A stretch of 64,000 nucleotides of DNA from Acidimicrobiia bacterium (lineage in GTDB: Bacteria > Actinomycetota > Acidimicrobiia > Acidimicrobiales > Bin134): NCBI GenBank assembly GCA_022822905.1, contig JAJDYE010000016.1, positions 62,001 through 126,000 on the forward strand, in the 5' to 3' direction. The stretch's first letter is position 1. Each line of letters opens with the position of its first letter. The position numbers and the translations under genes are program-made. Under the pieces are notes generated by a model. The model searched no databases, was not told where the DNA came from, and worked only from the letters and a program-made list of their open reading frames with translations. Positions 17,977 through 27,277 of the stretch are shown in pieces.

Positions 17977-18027
17977 TCACTCCCACCAATAGCTCGGTTC
18001 TCATCCCTCATAGGCGTCAACTCCCAC
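17952..18027. repeat. Imperfect 41-bp-period tandem duplication across the scpA/scpB junction
   Basis: Bases 17952-17986 and 17993-18027 match at 30 of 35 positions, offset by 41 bases. The copies code the last residues of ScpA (VGVDAYEG and stop) and the translation start zone of ScpB. 41 is not a multiple of three, so the duplication changed frame. It seems to have separated two cistrons that in relatives often overlap. Seen directly by alignment of the two stretches. Confidence 0.8.
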
Positions 18028-18810
18028 GAGCGGCTCGGCCAACTCGGTCCCGCCGCTCCACGTAATGGCAATACGGCCGAATGTGGAGGCCTGCGATACA
18101 TCCACCAGACCGCGTTTGAAGAGCTCAAGCACGGCGAGGAAATACACCACCACTTCGATACCGGTCTCCAAGTCCTCGGTCAGCTCCCGAAAACCCACGG
18201 TGCCGATGTCGGGTAGCCGGGCCATCAGGCCACTGGTCACTTCATCCACGCTGATGGGGATGTCGGTGATGTGAGCGATGTCTACCTGGGGCGCAGGCCG
18301 GGAGGTGGTGGCCCGCAAGAACGCAGCCCGGAGATCGTCGGGGCTCATCCCCTCCAAGAAGTCGGGCACCAGGTCGAGATAGCGCTCGTCGGGGCCAGCA
18401 AGGCGGGGATAGCTCCGACCGGCAACCGCAGCCAACTGCTCCAGAGCCTGAGCCGCCGCCTTGAAGGTCTGGCATTCCAGCAGGCGAGCCAGCAACAGAT
18501 CGCGCTCCGACCACAGGGCCAATTCCTCGTCCAGGTCCAACGACTCGCTGTCGGGCAGAAGACGGCTGCTCTTCAACTGAATCAGCGTGGCAGCGATAAG
18601 CAGAAACTCGGTGGCCACTTCCAGATTAAGCTGCTCCATGCGGTCGAGCTCAGCCAGATAGGCGTCCACGATGTCGCCCACCATCACCTCGTAGAGGTCA
18701 ACCTCGTCGCGCAGAATGAGGTGCAGCAGCAGATCGAGCGGGCCTTCAAATACTTCTGTTCGCACCTCGAACGGCGCCTTGAGCACCTCTGTTCTCGCCC
18801 CTGCGGTCAC
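18001..18810 (-). CDS. scpA: Segregation and condensation protein A
   Basis: Kleisin subunit of the SMC condensin, 269 aa. The N-terminal part (EVRTEVFEGPLDLLLHLIL) is the conserved SMC-neck binding segment, the middle is helical and binds ScpB, and the C-terminal winged helix (EVVVYFLAVLELFKRGLVDV) binds the SMC head. It is first in the minus-strand core operon running to plsC. Divergent from trpS over 96 bases. Confidence 0.95.
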   Translation of the reverse strand: MTAGARTEVLKAPFEVRTEVFEGPLDLLLHLILRDEVDLYEVMVGDIVDAYLAELDRMEQLNLEVATEFLLIAATLIQLKSSRLLPDSESLDLDEELALWSERDLLLARLLECQTFKAAAQALEQLAAVAGRSYPRLAGPDERYLDLVPDFLEGMSPDDLRAAFLRATTSRPAPQVDIAHITDIPISVDEVTSGLMARLPDIGTVGFRELTEDLETGIEVVVYFLAVLELFKRGLVDVSQASTFGRIAITWSGGTELAEPLVGVDAYEG

Positions 18811-18906
18811 CCGCCAAGTGTAGGACTCGCCTTCTGCTGGTTCGGGGTTTTGGGATCAAGGCTGGCACCTAGGGATTTCGGGATCGGGGCGGGTAGTTTG
18901 ACCGGC

Positions 18907-19893
18907 GTGGCTCGTGTGTTCTCAGGAATTCAGCCGTCCGGCGGCATGCACCTGGGCAACCTTTTGGGCGCGCTGCGCAACTGGGTGGCCTACCAGCACG
19001 AACACGACGCCGTGTATTGCGTAGTGGATCTCCACGCCCTTACCACTGCTCCCGATCCGGCTGAGTTGCGGAGCAACACCGTGGCCGCGGCCACCATGCT
19101 CATGTCGGTGGGCATCGACCCCGAGCGGTCCACGCTGTTTGTGCAGAGCTCGGTAAGCGAGCACGCCGAGCTGGCCTGGATGATGGAGTGCACCGTGGGC
19201 TTCGGGGAACTGCGCCGCATGACCCAGTTCAAGGACAAGTCCGACCGGACTGAATTCGTGTCGGCCGGCCTGTTCACCTACCCCGCCCTTCAAGCGTCCG
19301 ACATCTTGCTTTACGACACCGACTTGGTGCCGGTGGGAGACGATCAGCGCCAGCACATCGAGCTGTGCCGAGACATCGCCGAGCGGTTCAACCGTCGCTA
19401 CGGCGACACCTTCACAGTACCGGCCCACGTCATCCCCGACACGGGCGCCCGGGTCATGGACCTCCAGAACCCGGACGACAAGATGTCGAAGTCGCTGGAA
19501 TCGGCTGGCACCGTCGGGGTGCTGGAGGATCCCGAGAGCGTGGTCCGCAAGTTCAAGCGGGCGGTAACCGACAGCGACAACGAGGTGCGCTTCGACCCGG
19601 TGGCCAAGCCGGGGGTGTCCAACCTGCTCGGCATCCTGGCCGCAGCCACCGGGCAGAACCCGGTGTCGGTGGCCGACGAATACGCCCAATACGGACCGCT
19701 GAAGTCCGACACCGCCGACGCGGTGAACGAAATGCTCAACCCCATCCGGGATCGATTCGCTGAGCTGTCGTCCGACCCGGGTGAGATCGCCCGAGTACTG
19801 GCCACCGGCGCCGGCAAGGCCCGCACGGTGGCGGCAGCCACCTTGGAGCGGGCCAGAACCAACGCAGGCCTGATCCCCCGCTCCCCCGCCTAA
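18907..19893 (+). CDS. trpS: Tryptophanyl-tRNA synthetase
   Basis: Class I synthetase, 328 aa. The HIGH-type motif is HLGNL near residue 17 and the KMSKS loop is DDKMSKS near 197. GTG at 18907 was chosen because the conserved ARVFSGIQPSG start of bacterial TrpS follows at once. The frame remains open far upstream (to 18271), but that part is antisense to scpA and has no TrpS character. Confidence 0.97.
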   Translation: MARVFSGIQPSGGMHLGNLLGALRNWVAYQHEHDAVYCVVDLHALTTAPDPAELRSNTVAAATMLMSVGIDPERSTLFVQSSVSEHAELAWMMECTVGFGELRRMTQFKDKSDRTEFVSAGLFTYPALQASDILLYDTDLVPVGDDQRQHIELCRDIAERFNRRYGDTFTVPAHVIPDTGARVMDLQNPDDKMSKSLESAGTVGVLEDPESVVRKFKRAVTDSDNEVRFDPVAKPGVSNLLGILAAATGQNPVSVADEYAQYGPLKSDTADAVNEMLNPIRDRFAELSSDPGEIARVLATGAGKARTVAAATLERARTNAGLIPRSPA

Positions 19894-19919
19894 AGCCAAG
19901 CACCGACCCGAGGAGTCCC

Positions 19920-21050
19920 ATGTCCGAGATCACCCCGTTCACCGTCGAAATTTCCGATGCTGCGCTGGAAGACCTTCAACGCCGCTTGAGGGATGCCCGT
20001 TGGCCCGATCAGCTCCCCGACGCCGGCTGGGACTACGGCGCAGAGATGGGCTACATCCAGGAACTGGCCCGCTACTGGGCCGACGAGTACGACTGGCGGG
20101 CCGCGGAAGCGGAGTTGAACGAGCTCGACCACTTCACCACCACCATCGACGGCCAGAACATCCACTTCATCCACCAGCGCTCCTCCCATCCCGACGCCTA
20201 TCCGCTGATCATCAGCCACGGATGGCCCGGAACGGTGGTGGAGTTCCTCGACATCATCGGAATGCTGACCGAGCCGGATGACCCCGCCGATGCCTTCCAT
20301 GTGATCGCCCCGTCGCTTCCTGGCTACGGCTTTTCGGGGCCAACCGCCGATCGGGGATGGGACACCGTCCGCACTGCCAAGGCATTTTCTGAGCTGATGG
20401 GACGCTTGGGATACGACCGCTACGGGGCCCAGGGGGGTGATTGGGGCTCGATGGTCTCCCAGAACATTGGGCGCTATGACCCCGAACACTGTGAGGCCGT
20501 CCATGTGAACTTCTTGTTCGCCACAGCACCAGAGGATGGGCCCGGCGACCTCACCGAGGCCGAGCAGGCCGGGTTGGGCCGCGCCAACCTCTATTTCACC
20601 GAGGGCGCGGGCTATATGCAGATCCAGAGCACCAAGCCCCAGACTCTGGCCTATGGCCTGACCGACTCCGCCGTCGGGCAGCTGGCCTGGATAGCCGAGA
20701 AATTCCTGGCCTGGACCGACAACGACGGCACCATCGAATCGGCGGTGAGCCGGGACCGACTCCTCACCAACATCTCCCTGTACTGGTTCACGGCCACCGG
20801 AGGATCGTCGGCCCGCATGTACTACGAGACGTTGCGCCCTGGTGCAGCCGGATTGGGCGGCCCTCTCAGCACCCCTCTGGGGATGGCCAGCTTTCCCATG
20901 GAGATCATGCAGGCCCCTCGGCGCTGGTTGGAGGACAACTACAACATCGTCCACTGGTCCGACATGGCCGAGGGAGGGCACTTCGCCGCCATGGAGGAAC
21001 CCGAAGCGCTGGCGCAAGACATCCGCGAGTTCTTCCGACGCTTTCGGTAG
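19920..21050 (+). CDS. Epoxide hydrolase, EHN/microsomal type alpha/beta hydrolase
   Basis: 376 aa. An N-terminal EHN lid domain (residues 1-110, DLQRRLRDARWPDQ) precedes an alpha/beta hydrolase core. The oxyanion HGWPG motif is at 100-104, nucleophile D174 is in QGGDWGS and the probable catalytic His is H354 in EGGHFAAMEEPE. It opens epoxides to diols; natural substrates in environmental actinobacteria are often terpenoid or lipid epoxides. It is followed 12 bases later by murT, but a functional link is not obvious. Confidence 0.93.
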   Translation: MSEITPFTVEISDAALEDLQRRLRDARWPDQLPDAGWDYGAEMGYIQELARYWADEYDWRAAEAELNELDHFTTTIDGQNIHFIHQRSSHPDAYPLIISHGWPGTVVEFLDIIGMLTEPDDPADAFHVIAPSLPGYGFSGPTADRGWDTVRTAKAFSELMGRLGYDRYGAQGGDWGSMVSQNIGRYDPEHCEAVHVNFLFATAPEDGPGDLTEAEQAGLGRANLYFTEGAGYMQIQSTKPQTLAYGLTDSAVGQLAWIAEKFLAWTDNDGTIESAVSRDRLLTNISLYWFTATGGSSARMYYETLRPGAAGLGGPLSTPLGMASFPMEIMQAPRRWLEDNYNIVHWSDMAEGGHFAAMEEPEALAQDIREFFRRFR

Positions 21051-21062
21051 TAATACATAACT

Positions 21063-22448
21063 ATGAGGATGCCGTCGCTGCCTCAGGGATTGGCCGCCAG
21101 TGCGGCCCGAGGTGCAGGACGGCTGTCCCAGAAGCTTGGACGGGGCGGAGGCACCACCATTCCCGGTCTGCTGCTCAATCGATTGCGACCGGAGGCCACC
21201 GCAGAGATGGCCCTGGCCGTCCCCGGCGGCGTGGTCCTCCTTTCGGGAACCAACGGCAAGACCACCACCGCCCGGCTGGTTCGGGCCGCCCTCGACGCTT
21301 CGGGAACCCGAGTGGTGGCCAACACCGCCGGCTCCAATCTGGAACGGGGGGTGGCCACCGCACTGCTCAACGCCGAAGGGGCCGAATTAGCCCTGTTCGA
21401 AGTCGACGAAGCCGCCCTGCCGAGGCTGATGGCCCAGACCAGGCCGCGGATAGTCACCCTGATGAACCTCTTCCGGGACCAGCTCGACCGCTACGGCGAA
21501 CTCGAACACCTGGTGGACCGCTGGCGGGACGCAGTGGCCGAGCTCGACCCAGCCGCAACCGTGATCTACAACGCCGACGATCCTGCGGTGGCTGAAATTG
21601 CCGCCCGGCACCCCAACTCCGTGTCATACGGCATCGAAGACCCCCGGGTGGGCCGTGACCGCCTGCCTCACGCGGCCGATACCACCGAATGCCGCCACTG
21701 CGGCGCTTCGCTGCACTACGAAATGGTCACCATCGCCCACCTCGGCCGTTGGTCCTGTTCGGAGTGCGGTTTGGCCCGAGTCCAGCCTGATGTAAGAGCC
21801 ACCCGGGTGGAATTGCACGGGTTGGACGGCCAGCGGCTGGCCATCGCCACCCCTCAGGGCCCGATTGAGCTGTCGCTGCGCTTGCCGGGCATGCACAACT
21901 CCTACAACGCCCTCGCCGCCACCGCCACCGCGGTCGCCCTCAACCTGGCCCCAGAAACCATCGGCCCCGCGCTGGCCAAACGGGAGGCTGCATTCGGACG
22001 GGCCGAGCGTACCCAGGTGGGTTCGACGAGGGTGACCACGCTTCTGGCCAAGAACCCGGCCGGCGCCAACGAGAACATTCGCACCATGTTGCTGGAAGAC
22101 CACCCCCTGCACCTGTTGGTGCTGCTCAACGATCGCACCGCCGACGGGCAAGACGTTTCGTGGATCTGGGACGTTGACTACGAACTGCTGCTGGACGGCG
22201 GCCGGCTGGCGTCGCTCACGGTGAGCGGCGACCGGGCCTACGACATGGCGCTGCGATTCCGCTACGCCGGGTTGGAACCCGGCCAGCTGTCGGTGGTTCC
22301 CTCGGTACCCGCCGCTCTCAACGCCGCTTTGCAGTCCAGCAGTTCCACTGGCGATCTCTACGTGCTCCCCACCTACACCGCCCTGCTCGAGTTCCAGGCT
22401 GTGCTGGCCGACCGGGGGCTCGTCCCCTCCTTCTGGGAGGATCGATGA
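21063..22448 (+). CDS. murT: Lipid II isoglutaminyl synthase, Mur-ligase subunit MurT
   Basis: 461 aa. Mur-ligase ATP site GTNGKTTTARL near residues 62-72, a four-cysteine zinc ribbon (CRHCG near 215 and CSECG near 237) inserted in the central domain as in MurT, and a C-terminal DUF1727-type domain (from about 330) that contacts GatD. With GatD it amidates the alpha-carboxyl of D-Glu in lipid II. The last bases ATGA are shared with gatD. Confidence 0.95.
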   Translation: MRMPSLPQGLAASAARGAGRLSQKLGRGGGTTIPGLLLNRLRPEATAEMALAVPGGVVLLSGTNGKTTTARLVRAALDASGTRVVANTAGSNLERGVATALLNAEGAELALFEVDEAALPRLMAQTRPRIVTLMNLFRDQLDRYGELEHLVDRWRDAVAELDPAATVIYNADDPAVAEIAARHPNSVSYGIEDPRVGRDRLPHAADTTECRHCGASLHYEMVTIAHLGRWSCSECGLARVQPDVRATRVELHGLDGQRLAIATPQGPIELSLRLPGMHNSYNALAATATAVALNLAPETIGPALAKREAAFGRAERTQVGSTRVTTLLAKNPAGANENIRTMLLEDHPLHLLVLLNDRTADGQDVSWIWDVDYELLLDGGRLASLTVSGDRAYDMALRFRYAGLEPGQLSVVPSVPAALNAALQSSSSTGDLYVLPTYTALLEFQAVLADRGLVPSFWEDR

Positions 22449-23191
22449 GTACCGGCCAGCCCAGCGTCAGGCTTTGCCACCTGTACCCGGATCACCTGAA
22501 CATCTATGCCGACCGGGGGAACATCGCTGTGTTCCAACGCCGCCTGGAATGGCGGGTGCTGTTCCTGGAGGTGGTCGAAGTCGGGCTTGGTGATCCCATC
22601 CCCAGCGATTGCCATCTCTACTACCTGGGCGGTGGCCAAGACCGCGACCAGATGCTGGTGGCTGAGGACCTAGTCCAAAAGGCCGATCCGCTGCGCCACG
22701 CTGCCCACGACGGCGCCGTAGTGCTGGGAGTGTGCGGCGGCTATCAGCTCTTGGGCCACGGCTACTCCGGCGCCGACGGGCGGCCAATGCCCGGCATCGG
22801 GCTGTTGGACTTGGAGACCACTGCGGGAAGCAGCCGCCTCATCGGCGACGTCGTGCTGGACGTGACCCTGGGCGGTCAGACCCGCACGGTGGTCGGCTAT
22901 GAGAACCACGCCGGACGCACCCATCTGGGCGGGGGGTGTACGCCGCTTGGCCACGTGCGCCGGGGGCACGGCAACAACGGGGACGACCGTTGTGAGGGGG
23001 CGGTGGCCGGTCGGTGCCTCGGCACGTACCTGCACGGACCGCTCCTGCCCAAGAACCCCTGGCTGGCCGATACTCTGCTGGGCTGGGCTCTGGAGCACGC
23101 CGGCTTTGGGGTGGACTTGGAGCCTCTGGACGACGGACTTGAAACGGCAGCCCACGGGGCGGCCGCCACCAGAGCAGGACTAAGACGATGA
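22445..23191 (+). CDS. gatD: Lipid II isoglutaminyl synthase, glutaminase subunit GatD
   Basis: 248 aa, class I triad-type glutaminase resembling CobB/CobQ. Nucleophile C97 in GVCGGYQLLG and the catalytic His H197 in GTYLHGPLL are visible. It supplies ammonia to MurT; four-base overlaps on both sides couple it to murT and to the nucleoside hydrolase. The pair implies amidated peptidoglycan of Gram-positive type. Confidence 0.95.
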   Translation: MSTGQPSVRLCHLYPDHLNIYADRGNIAVFQRRLEWRVLFLEVVEVGLGDPIPSDCHLYYLGGGQDRDQMLVAEDLVQKADPLRHAAHDGAVVLGVCGGYQLLGHGYSGADGRPMPGIGLLDLETTAGSSRLIGDVVLDVTLGGQTRTVVGYENHAGRTHLGGGCTPLGHVRRGHGNNGDDRCEGAVAGRCLGTYLHGPLLPKNPWLADTLLGWALEHAGFGVDLEPLDDGLETAAHGAAATRAGLRR

Positions 23192-24144
23192 GCGACCACT
23201 CCACCATTCCCCGCCCGATCATCGTCGACACCGACCCTGGCCAAGACGACGCCATCGCCATCCTGGCCGCATTGGCCTCCCCCGAGCTCGAGGTGCTGGG
23301 AATCACCGCGGTGGCCGGAAACGTGCCCTTGGACCTGACAGCCCGCAACGCCCTCATCCTGGTGGAGCTGGCCGGTCGCCCCGACATCCCCGTGTTCGCC
23401 GGCTGCGATCGCCCGCTGCGCCGGGATCTGGTGACCGCTGAGCACGTCCACGGCAAAACCGGCATCGACGGTGCCGACCTGCCCGATCCCGTTACTCCAC
23501 TGCAACCCCAGCACGCGGTGGACTGGATGATCGAAACGCTCCTTGCCGCTGGAGAGCGGAAGATCACCATCTGCCCGGTGGGGCCGATGACCAATGTGGC
23601 CACCGTGCTGGAGACCGCCCCGGAGGCAGCCGAGCACATTCGGGAGATCGTGTGCATGGGCGGCGGGTTCTTCGGCGGGGGCAACACCACCCCCACCGCG
23701 GAGTTCAACGTGTTCGTCGACCCCGACGCCGCCCAAATCGTCCTCCACTGCGGTGCCCCGGTCACCATGCTTCCCCTCGACGTAACCCACAAGGCGCTGA
23801 TGACAGACGCTTGGATAAACCAGGTGCGGGCCCTGGGCACTCGTACCGGGGCAGCCGCCGCGGGAATGCTGGACTTCTACGAGCGCTTTGACGTGGACAA
23901 ATACGGCACCTTCGGCGGCCCCCTCCACGATCCCAATGTGATCGCCTACCTGCTGCGCCCCGACCTCTACGGCGGGCGCCACTGCAACGTGGAGGTGGAG
24001 ACCCAATCCCCCCTCACTATGGGCATGACCGTGGTGGACTGGTGGGATGTCACCGATCGACCCCCCAACTGCCAGTTCATCACCGAAGTGGACTCCGACG
24101 GCTTCTACGCTCTGCTCTTGGACCTCCTCGCCCGCCTGCCTTAG
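23188..24144 (+). CDS. Nucleoside hydrolase, IunH/RihA family
   Basis: Cleaves ribonucleosides to base and ribose. 318 aa; calcium-binding signature DTDPGQDDA at residues 14-22, a conserved GPMTNVATVLE segment near 132 and the C-terminal FGGPLHDPNVIAYLL with the substrate-binding Asp. Base preference (purine, pyrimidine or mixed) is not clear. Coupled to gatD by ATGA overlap; ends 12 bases before the convergent CaiB gene. Confidence 0.93.
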   Translation: MSDHSTIPRPIIVDTDPGQDDAIAILAALASPELEVLGITAVAGNVPLDLTARNALILVELAGRPDIPVFAGCDRPLRRDLVTAEHVHGKTGIDGADLPDPVTPLQPQHAVDWMIETLLAAGERKITICPVGPMTNVATVLETAPEAAEHIREIVCMGGGFFGGGNTTPTAEFNVFVDPDAAQIVLHCGAPVTMLPLDVTHKALMTDAWINQVRALGTRTGAAAAGMLDFYERFDVDKYGTFGGPLHDPNVIAYLLRPDLYGGRHCNVEVETQSPLTMGMTVVDWWDVTDRPPNCQFITEVDSDGFYALLLDLLARLP

Positions 24145-24156
24145 CCGCGGACAGGG

Positions 24157-25329
24157 TCAGTCAGTGCCGACTGTCAGCACATCTATCTCGGCGTCGTCGT
24201 AGCCCAGCTCGGCGAGGATCTCCTGCGTGTGGTGACCAGGGTGGACGGGACCGGCCCCCACCGCAGCCGGGGTGTCAGAGAAGGTGAGGGGAAGCCGCAG
24301 CACTGCCAGCTCGCCGCCATCGGGGTCGGGAACCATCGAGAAGATGTTAAGGTGCTCCACTTGAGGGTCGGCGAACGTCTCGTCCACCGCCAGCACCGGT
24401 CCGCAAGGGCACCCGGCGGCGTTGAGCCGCTCCACCCATTCGGCGGTGGTGGCGGTGGCCAAGCGCTGCTCGATGACCTCATCCAGTTCGATGCGGTGGG
24501 CCGTGCGGGCGTCGCGGTCGGCGAATCGGGGATCGGCCACCAGCTCGGGAGCGCCCAGCGCCTCGGCGAAGGTCTCCCAACGGGACATCGGGGCCACGTT
24601 GACGTGCCCGTCGGCAGTGGCGAACATGCCCATCGGCACGATGGTGGGATGGTTGTTGCCCTCCTGGGGCGGGACCTCGCCGTCGGTCAGCCAGCGCACC
24701 GCCTGGAAGTCCATGAAGTTGATGGCCGCCTCCAGCAGCGACGTGTGGACCCACTGGCCCCGCCCGGTGCGCTCCCGCGCCAACAGCGCGGCCAACACCC
24801 CCTGGGTGAGGAACGTTCCCGCCGCCGTGTCGGAGATGGCAATCCCCACCCGCCAGGGCCCGCTCCCCGGTGGCCCGGTCACGCTCATCAGCCCGCTCAG
24901 CCCTTGGGCGATCTGGTCCACTCCCGGGCGGTTGGCATACGGCCCTTCTTGTCCGAACCCCGACAGGCTGGCGTACACCAGTCGGGGGTTGCGGGCCGAC
25001 AGCACCTCGTATCCGATGCCCAGGCGGTCTTTCACCGCCGGCCGATAGTTCTCCACCACCACATCGGCCCGATCAGTCAGCCGGAAAAACGCCTCCCGGG
25101 CCCGGTCGTCGGTCAAGTCCAGGCCCATCGACCGCTTGTTGCGCTGAAGGTTGTAGGTGTCGGACCCGCCCAGGTAATAGGGACTGGGCTCGACGACGCG
25201 GATCACCTCGGCCCCCATGTCGGCCAGCTGTCGGGTGCAAGTCGGGCCGGCCCGGGCCCTGGTGAGATCGACCACCCGCAGGCCGGCCAGCGGCCCGTTT
25301 CCCACCTCGGCTCGGTCGTACAGGGCCAT
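24157..25329 (-). CDS. Family III (CaiB/BaiF) CoA-transferase
   Basis: Transfers CoA between acyl-CoA and a free acid. 390 aa with the family's opening GPLAGLRVVDLTRARAGP, the VENYRPAVKDRLG segment near 95 and the middle GIAISDTAAGTF region. The substrate acid is unknown. Divergent from an enoyl-CoA hydratase gene with only 17 bases between the two start codons, so the promoters must lie inside the opposite coding regions. The two genes are probably used together in acyl-CoA catabolism. Confidence 0.92.
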   Translation of the reverse strand: MALYDRAEVGNGPLAGLRVVDLTRARAGPTCTRQLADMGAEVIRVVEPSPYYLGGSDTYNLQRNKRSMGLDLTDDRAREAFFRLTDRADVVVENYRPAVKDRLGIGYEVLSARNPRLVYASLSGFGQEGPYANRPGVDQIAQGLSGLMSVTGPPGSGPWRVGIAISDTAAGTFLTQGVLAALLARERTGRGQWVHTSLLEAAINFMDFQAVRWLTDGEVPPQEGNNHPTIVPMGMFATADGHVNVAPMSRWETFAEALGAPELVADPRFADRDARTAHRIELDEVIEQRLATATTAEWVERLNAAGCPCGPVLAVDETFADPQVEHLNIFSMVPDPDGGELAVLRLPLTFSDTPAAVGAGPVHPGHHTQEILAELGYDDAEIDVLTVGTD

Positions 25330-25346
25330 CGTGCTACTACTACCCC

Positions 25347-26144
25347 ATGGGCCAGACTGTGGACACCGGAACCGACAAGCTGATCGCTGAGGTCGAGGGC
25401 GCGGTCGGCCGCATTGTGTTCAACAATCCTGAGCGGCACAACGCCATCACCACCGACATGTTCGCGGCGCTGGCCGCCGTTGTCGACGCCTACGAGCAAG
25501 ACCCGGAAATCCGGGTGGTGGTCATCTCCGGTGCGGGGGATCGGGCGTTCGCCTCCGGCGCCGACATTGGAAGCCTGGACTCCGCTCGGGGACCGAGCAG
25601 CAACCTCCCGCCCGAGGATGCCCGCACCAGCCGGGGACCGGCCGCGCTGGGCCGACTGACCAAGCCACTGATCGCCGCAGTGAACGGATACTGCCTCGGA
25701 GGGGGGCTGCTGGTGGCCCTCCACGCCGATCTGCTGGTGGCCACCGACCGCTCGCAGTTCGGCATCCCCGCGGCCCGTCTGGGAGTGGGCTATCCCATCG
25801 AGGGCGTCGAGCAGCTTGTGGGCCGGGTGGGCGATGCCAACGCGGCGCGCATCTTGATGACCGGGGACCGGATCAGCGCTGAGGAGGCGGCCCGCATGGG
25901 CCTTGCCCATTCAGTGGTGCCCGCCGACGAACTTCACCACGAGGTAGACAAGCTCTGCTCCCGCCTGATGGCCAACGCCCCGCTCACCCTGCGGGCCGTC
26001 AAGCTGTCCATCGCCGCGGCCACTGGCCGGGGCGATCGCCAGACAGCCTTGGATGCCATCGCCGATTGCTGGGCCAGCGAGGATTTTGCCGAGGGACGGG
26101 CCGCTTTCGCCGAGCACCGCGACCCCCGTTTTCAGGGGCGTTGA
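25347..26144 (+). CDS. Enoyl-CoA hydratase/isomerase family protein
   Basis: Crotonase fold, 265 aa. Oxyanion-hole segments VISGAGDRAFASGADIGSL (near 52-70) and the GGGLLVALHADLLVA segment near 117 are typical. The position of catalytic Glu164-type residue falls in a GYPIEG segment; the more usual catalytic Glu pair is not fully clear, so hydratase versus isomerase or thioesterase activity is open. Two genes of unknown function follow. Confidence 0.9.
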   Translation: MGQTVDTGTDKLIAEVEGAVGRIVFNNPERHNAITTDMFAALAAVVDAYEQDPEIRVVVISGAGDRAFASGADIGSLDSARGPSSNLPPEDARTSRGPAALGRLTKPLIAAVNGYCLGGGLLVALHADLLVATDRSQFGIPAARLGVGYPIEGVEQLVGRVGDANAARILMTGDRISAEEAARMGLAHSVVPADELHHEVDKLCSRLMANAPLTLRAVKLSIAAATGRGDRQTALDAIADCWASEDFAEGRAAFAEHRDPRFQGR

Positions 26145-26168
26145 GCGTAAAATCCAACCACTAGAGCT

Positions 26169-26804
26169 ATGTCCACAGTTGCCGCCTTCTTCGTCTTTCT
26201 GCTGATCATGCTGGCGTTGGCCACCTTGGCCATCATCTTGGACTGGATGGGCAAGCCCATCCGCCGCTCCTTTCGGCCCCGCACCACCGGCACGCCCGCC
26301 TGGCTGATGGTTGACGCCCCCATGCCTCCAGAGGCTCCCGACACCGCTTCAACGCCGAGTGCTCGCAGTGATCTGCCGGCGCTCCCCGCCGAATCCACCA
26401 CCATCCAACAGCCAGAGGTCTCCCTTGAGCCTCCCGCAGAACAGCCCACCGAGTATCCCGCTCCCGACCCTGTCCCTCAGTCAGAGGAGCCAACGTCGTC
26501 GGGACCTTGGCAGGCGGGTGAATCCATCTTCAAGCTCACCCCTCGGGGTACCCCGCCGTCGATCACCGCGGTGCGCCGCCGCTACTGGAAGAACCTGTCC
26601 GAGCGCCGATCCTCAGTGTTGTTCGGTGAGGACAATCGGACCCTGATGGCCGTAGGGCAAGCCCCCCAGCGCTTCAATCCCCGAACCAGCACTATTGAGG
26701 AGCTAGACCTGCCCGAGCCGATGCTGCGCTACTGCTGGGCCACCAAGCGCAAGCCCACCCCCACCTGGGGAGACAAGGGGCTCGACCCCTTCGCCCAGCC
26801 ATGA
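26169..26804 (+). CDS. Unknown single-pass membrane protein with Pro-rich linker
   Basis: 211 aa, not recognised. A hydrophobic helix at residues 4-27 (inner membrane anchor), a Pro/Glu/Ser-rich disordered stretch at about 45-115 and a basic, probably folded C-terminal segment from about 120 (SIFKLTPRGTPPSITAVRRRYWKN). The last four bases overlap the start of the next gene (ATGA), so the two products may act as a pair. The topology suggests a cytoplasmic C-terminal domain. Confidence 0.75.
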   Translation: MSTVAAFFVFLLIMLALATLAIILDWMGKPIRRSFRPRTTGTPAWLMVDAPMPPEAPDTASTPSARSDLPALPAESTTIQQPEVSLEPPAEQPTEYPAPDPVPQSEEPTSSGPWQAGESIFKLTPRGTPPSITAVRRRYWKNLSERRSSVLFGEDNRTLMAVGQAPQRFNPRTSTIEELDLPEPMLRYCWATKRKPTPTWGDKGLDPFAQP

Positions 26805-27259
26805 GCGCCACCCCCACGCTCAGCGATCAATTTGCCGACGGGGCCGAGACCGTGGTGCACCGGGGGCGAGACGTCCGGCCGCTGCTGCGGTTGGCGGTGT
26901 CGGAGGGCACCAGGGTGCGGATAGAGCGGATCGCCGCCCGCCCCGACCGCCGCCAAGCCCTCAAGCTGGCCGCAGTAAACGGTCTCCTCGAGGCCAATGA
27001 GGCTGTTTCTGAGGTCATCTCGCTGTGGTCCGACACCAGCCCGACCGAGGTGGAGCTGACCGTGCTCGGGGCTCAAGTCCGGCGCTTGGAGGTGTGGAAT
27101 GCCTGGGATCTGGGCGGACTGGAATCGGCGTGGCTGGGCAACGCCGGAATGATCGTGGAAACCGATGAGCGGCACTTGGCCCTGCATTGCAGCGACGGCC
27201 TCGGCCCGCCCAGCTTCACCGATCTGCAAATCCACCTTTCAGTGGCTCAGCCGGGCTGA
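26801..27259 (+). CDS. Conserved-looking protein of unknown function
   Basis: 152 aa, not recognised. Starts by ATGA overlap with the membrane-protein gene. Composition is that of a small soluble alpha/beta protein; no signal, no membrane helix, one cysteine near the end (HCSDG). Codon use is like the neighbours, with GC-rich third positions, which supports real coding. A partner role to the upstream membrane protein is only inferred from coupling. Confidence 0.72.
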   Translation: MSATPTLSDQFADGAETVVHRGRDVRPLLRLAVSEGTRVRIERIAARPDRRQALKLAAVNGLLEANEAVSEVISLWSDTSPTEVELTVLGAQVRRLEVWNAWDLGGLESAWLGNAGMIVETDERHLALHCSDGLGPPSFTDLQIHLSVAQPG

Positions 27260-27277
27260 TTCGCGGCAAGCTTAGAC

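Noticed and set aside
18271-18906. N-terminal extension of TrpS by 212 codons.
   Set aside because: It is antisense to scpA and does not resemble any TrpS; GTG 18907 fits the conserved start.
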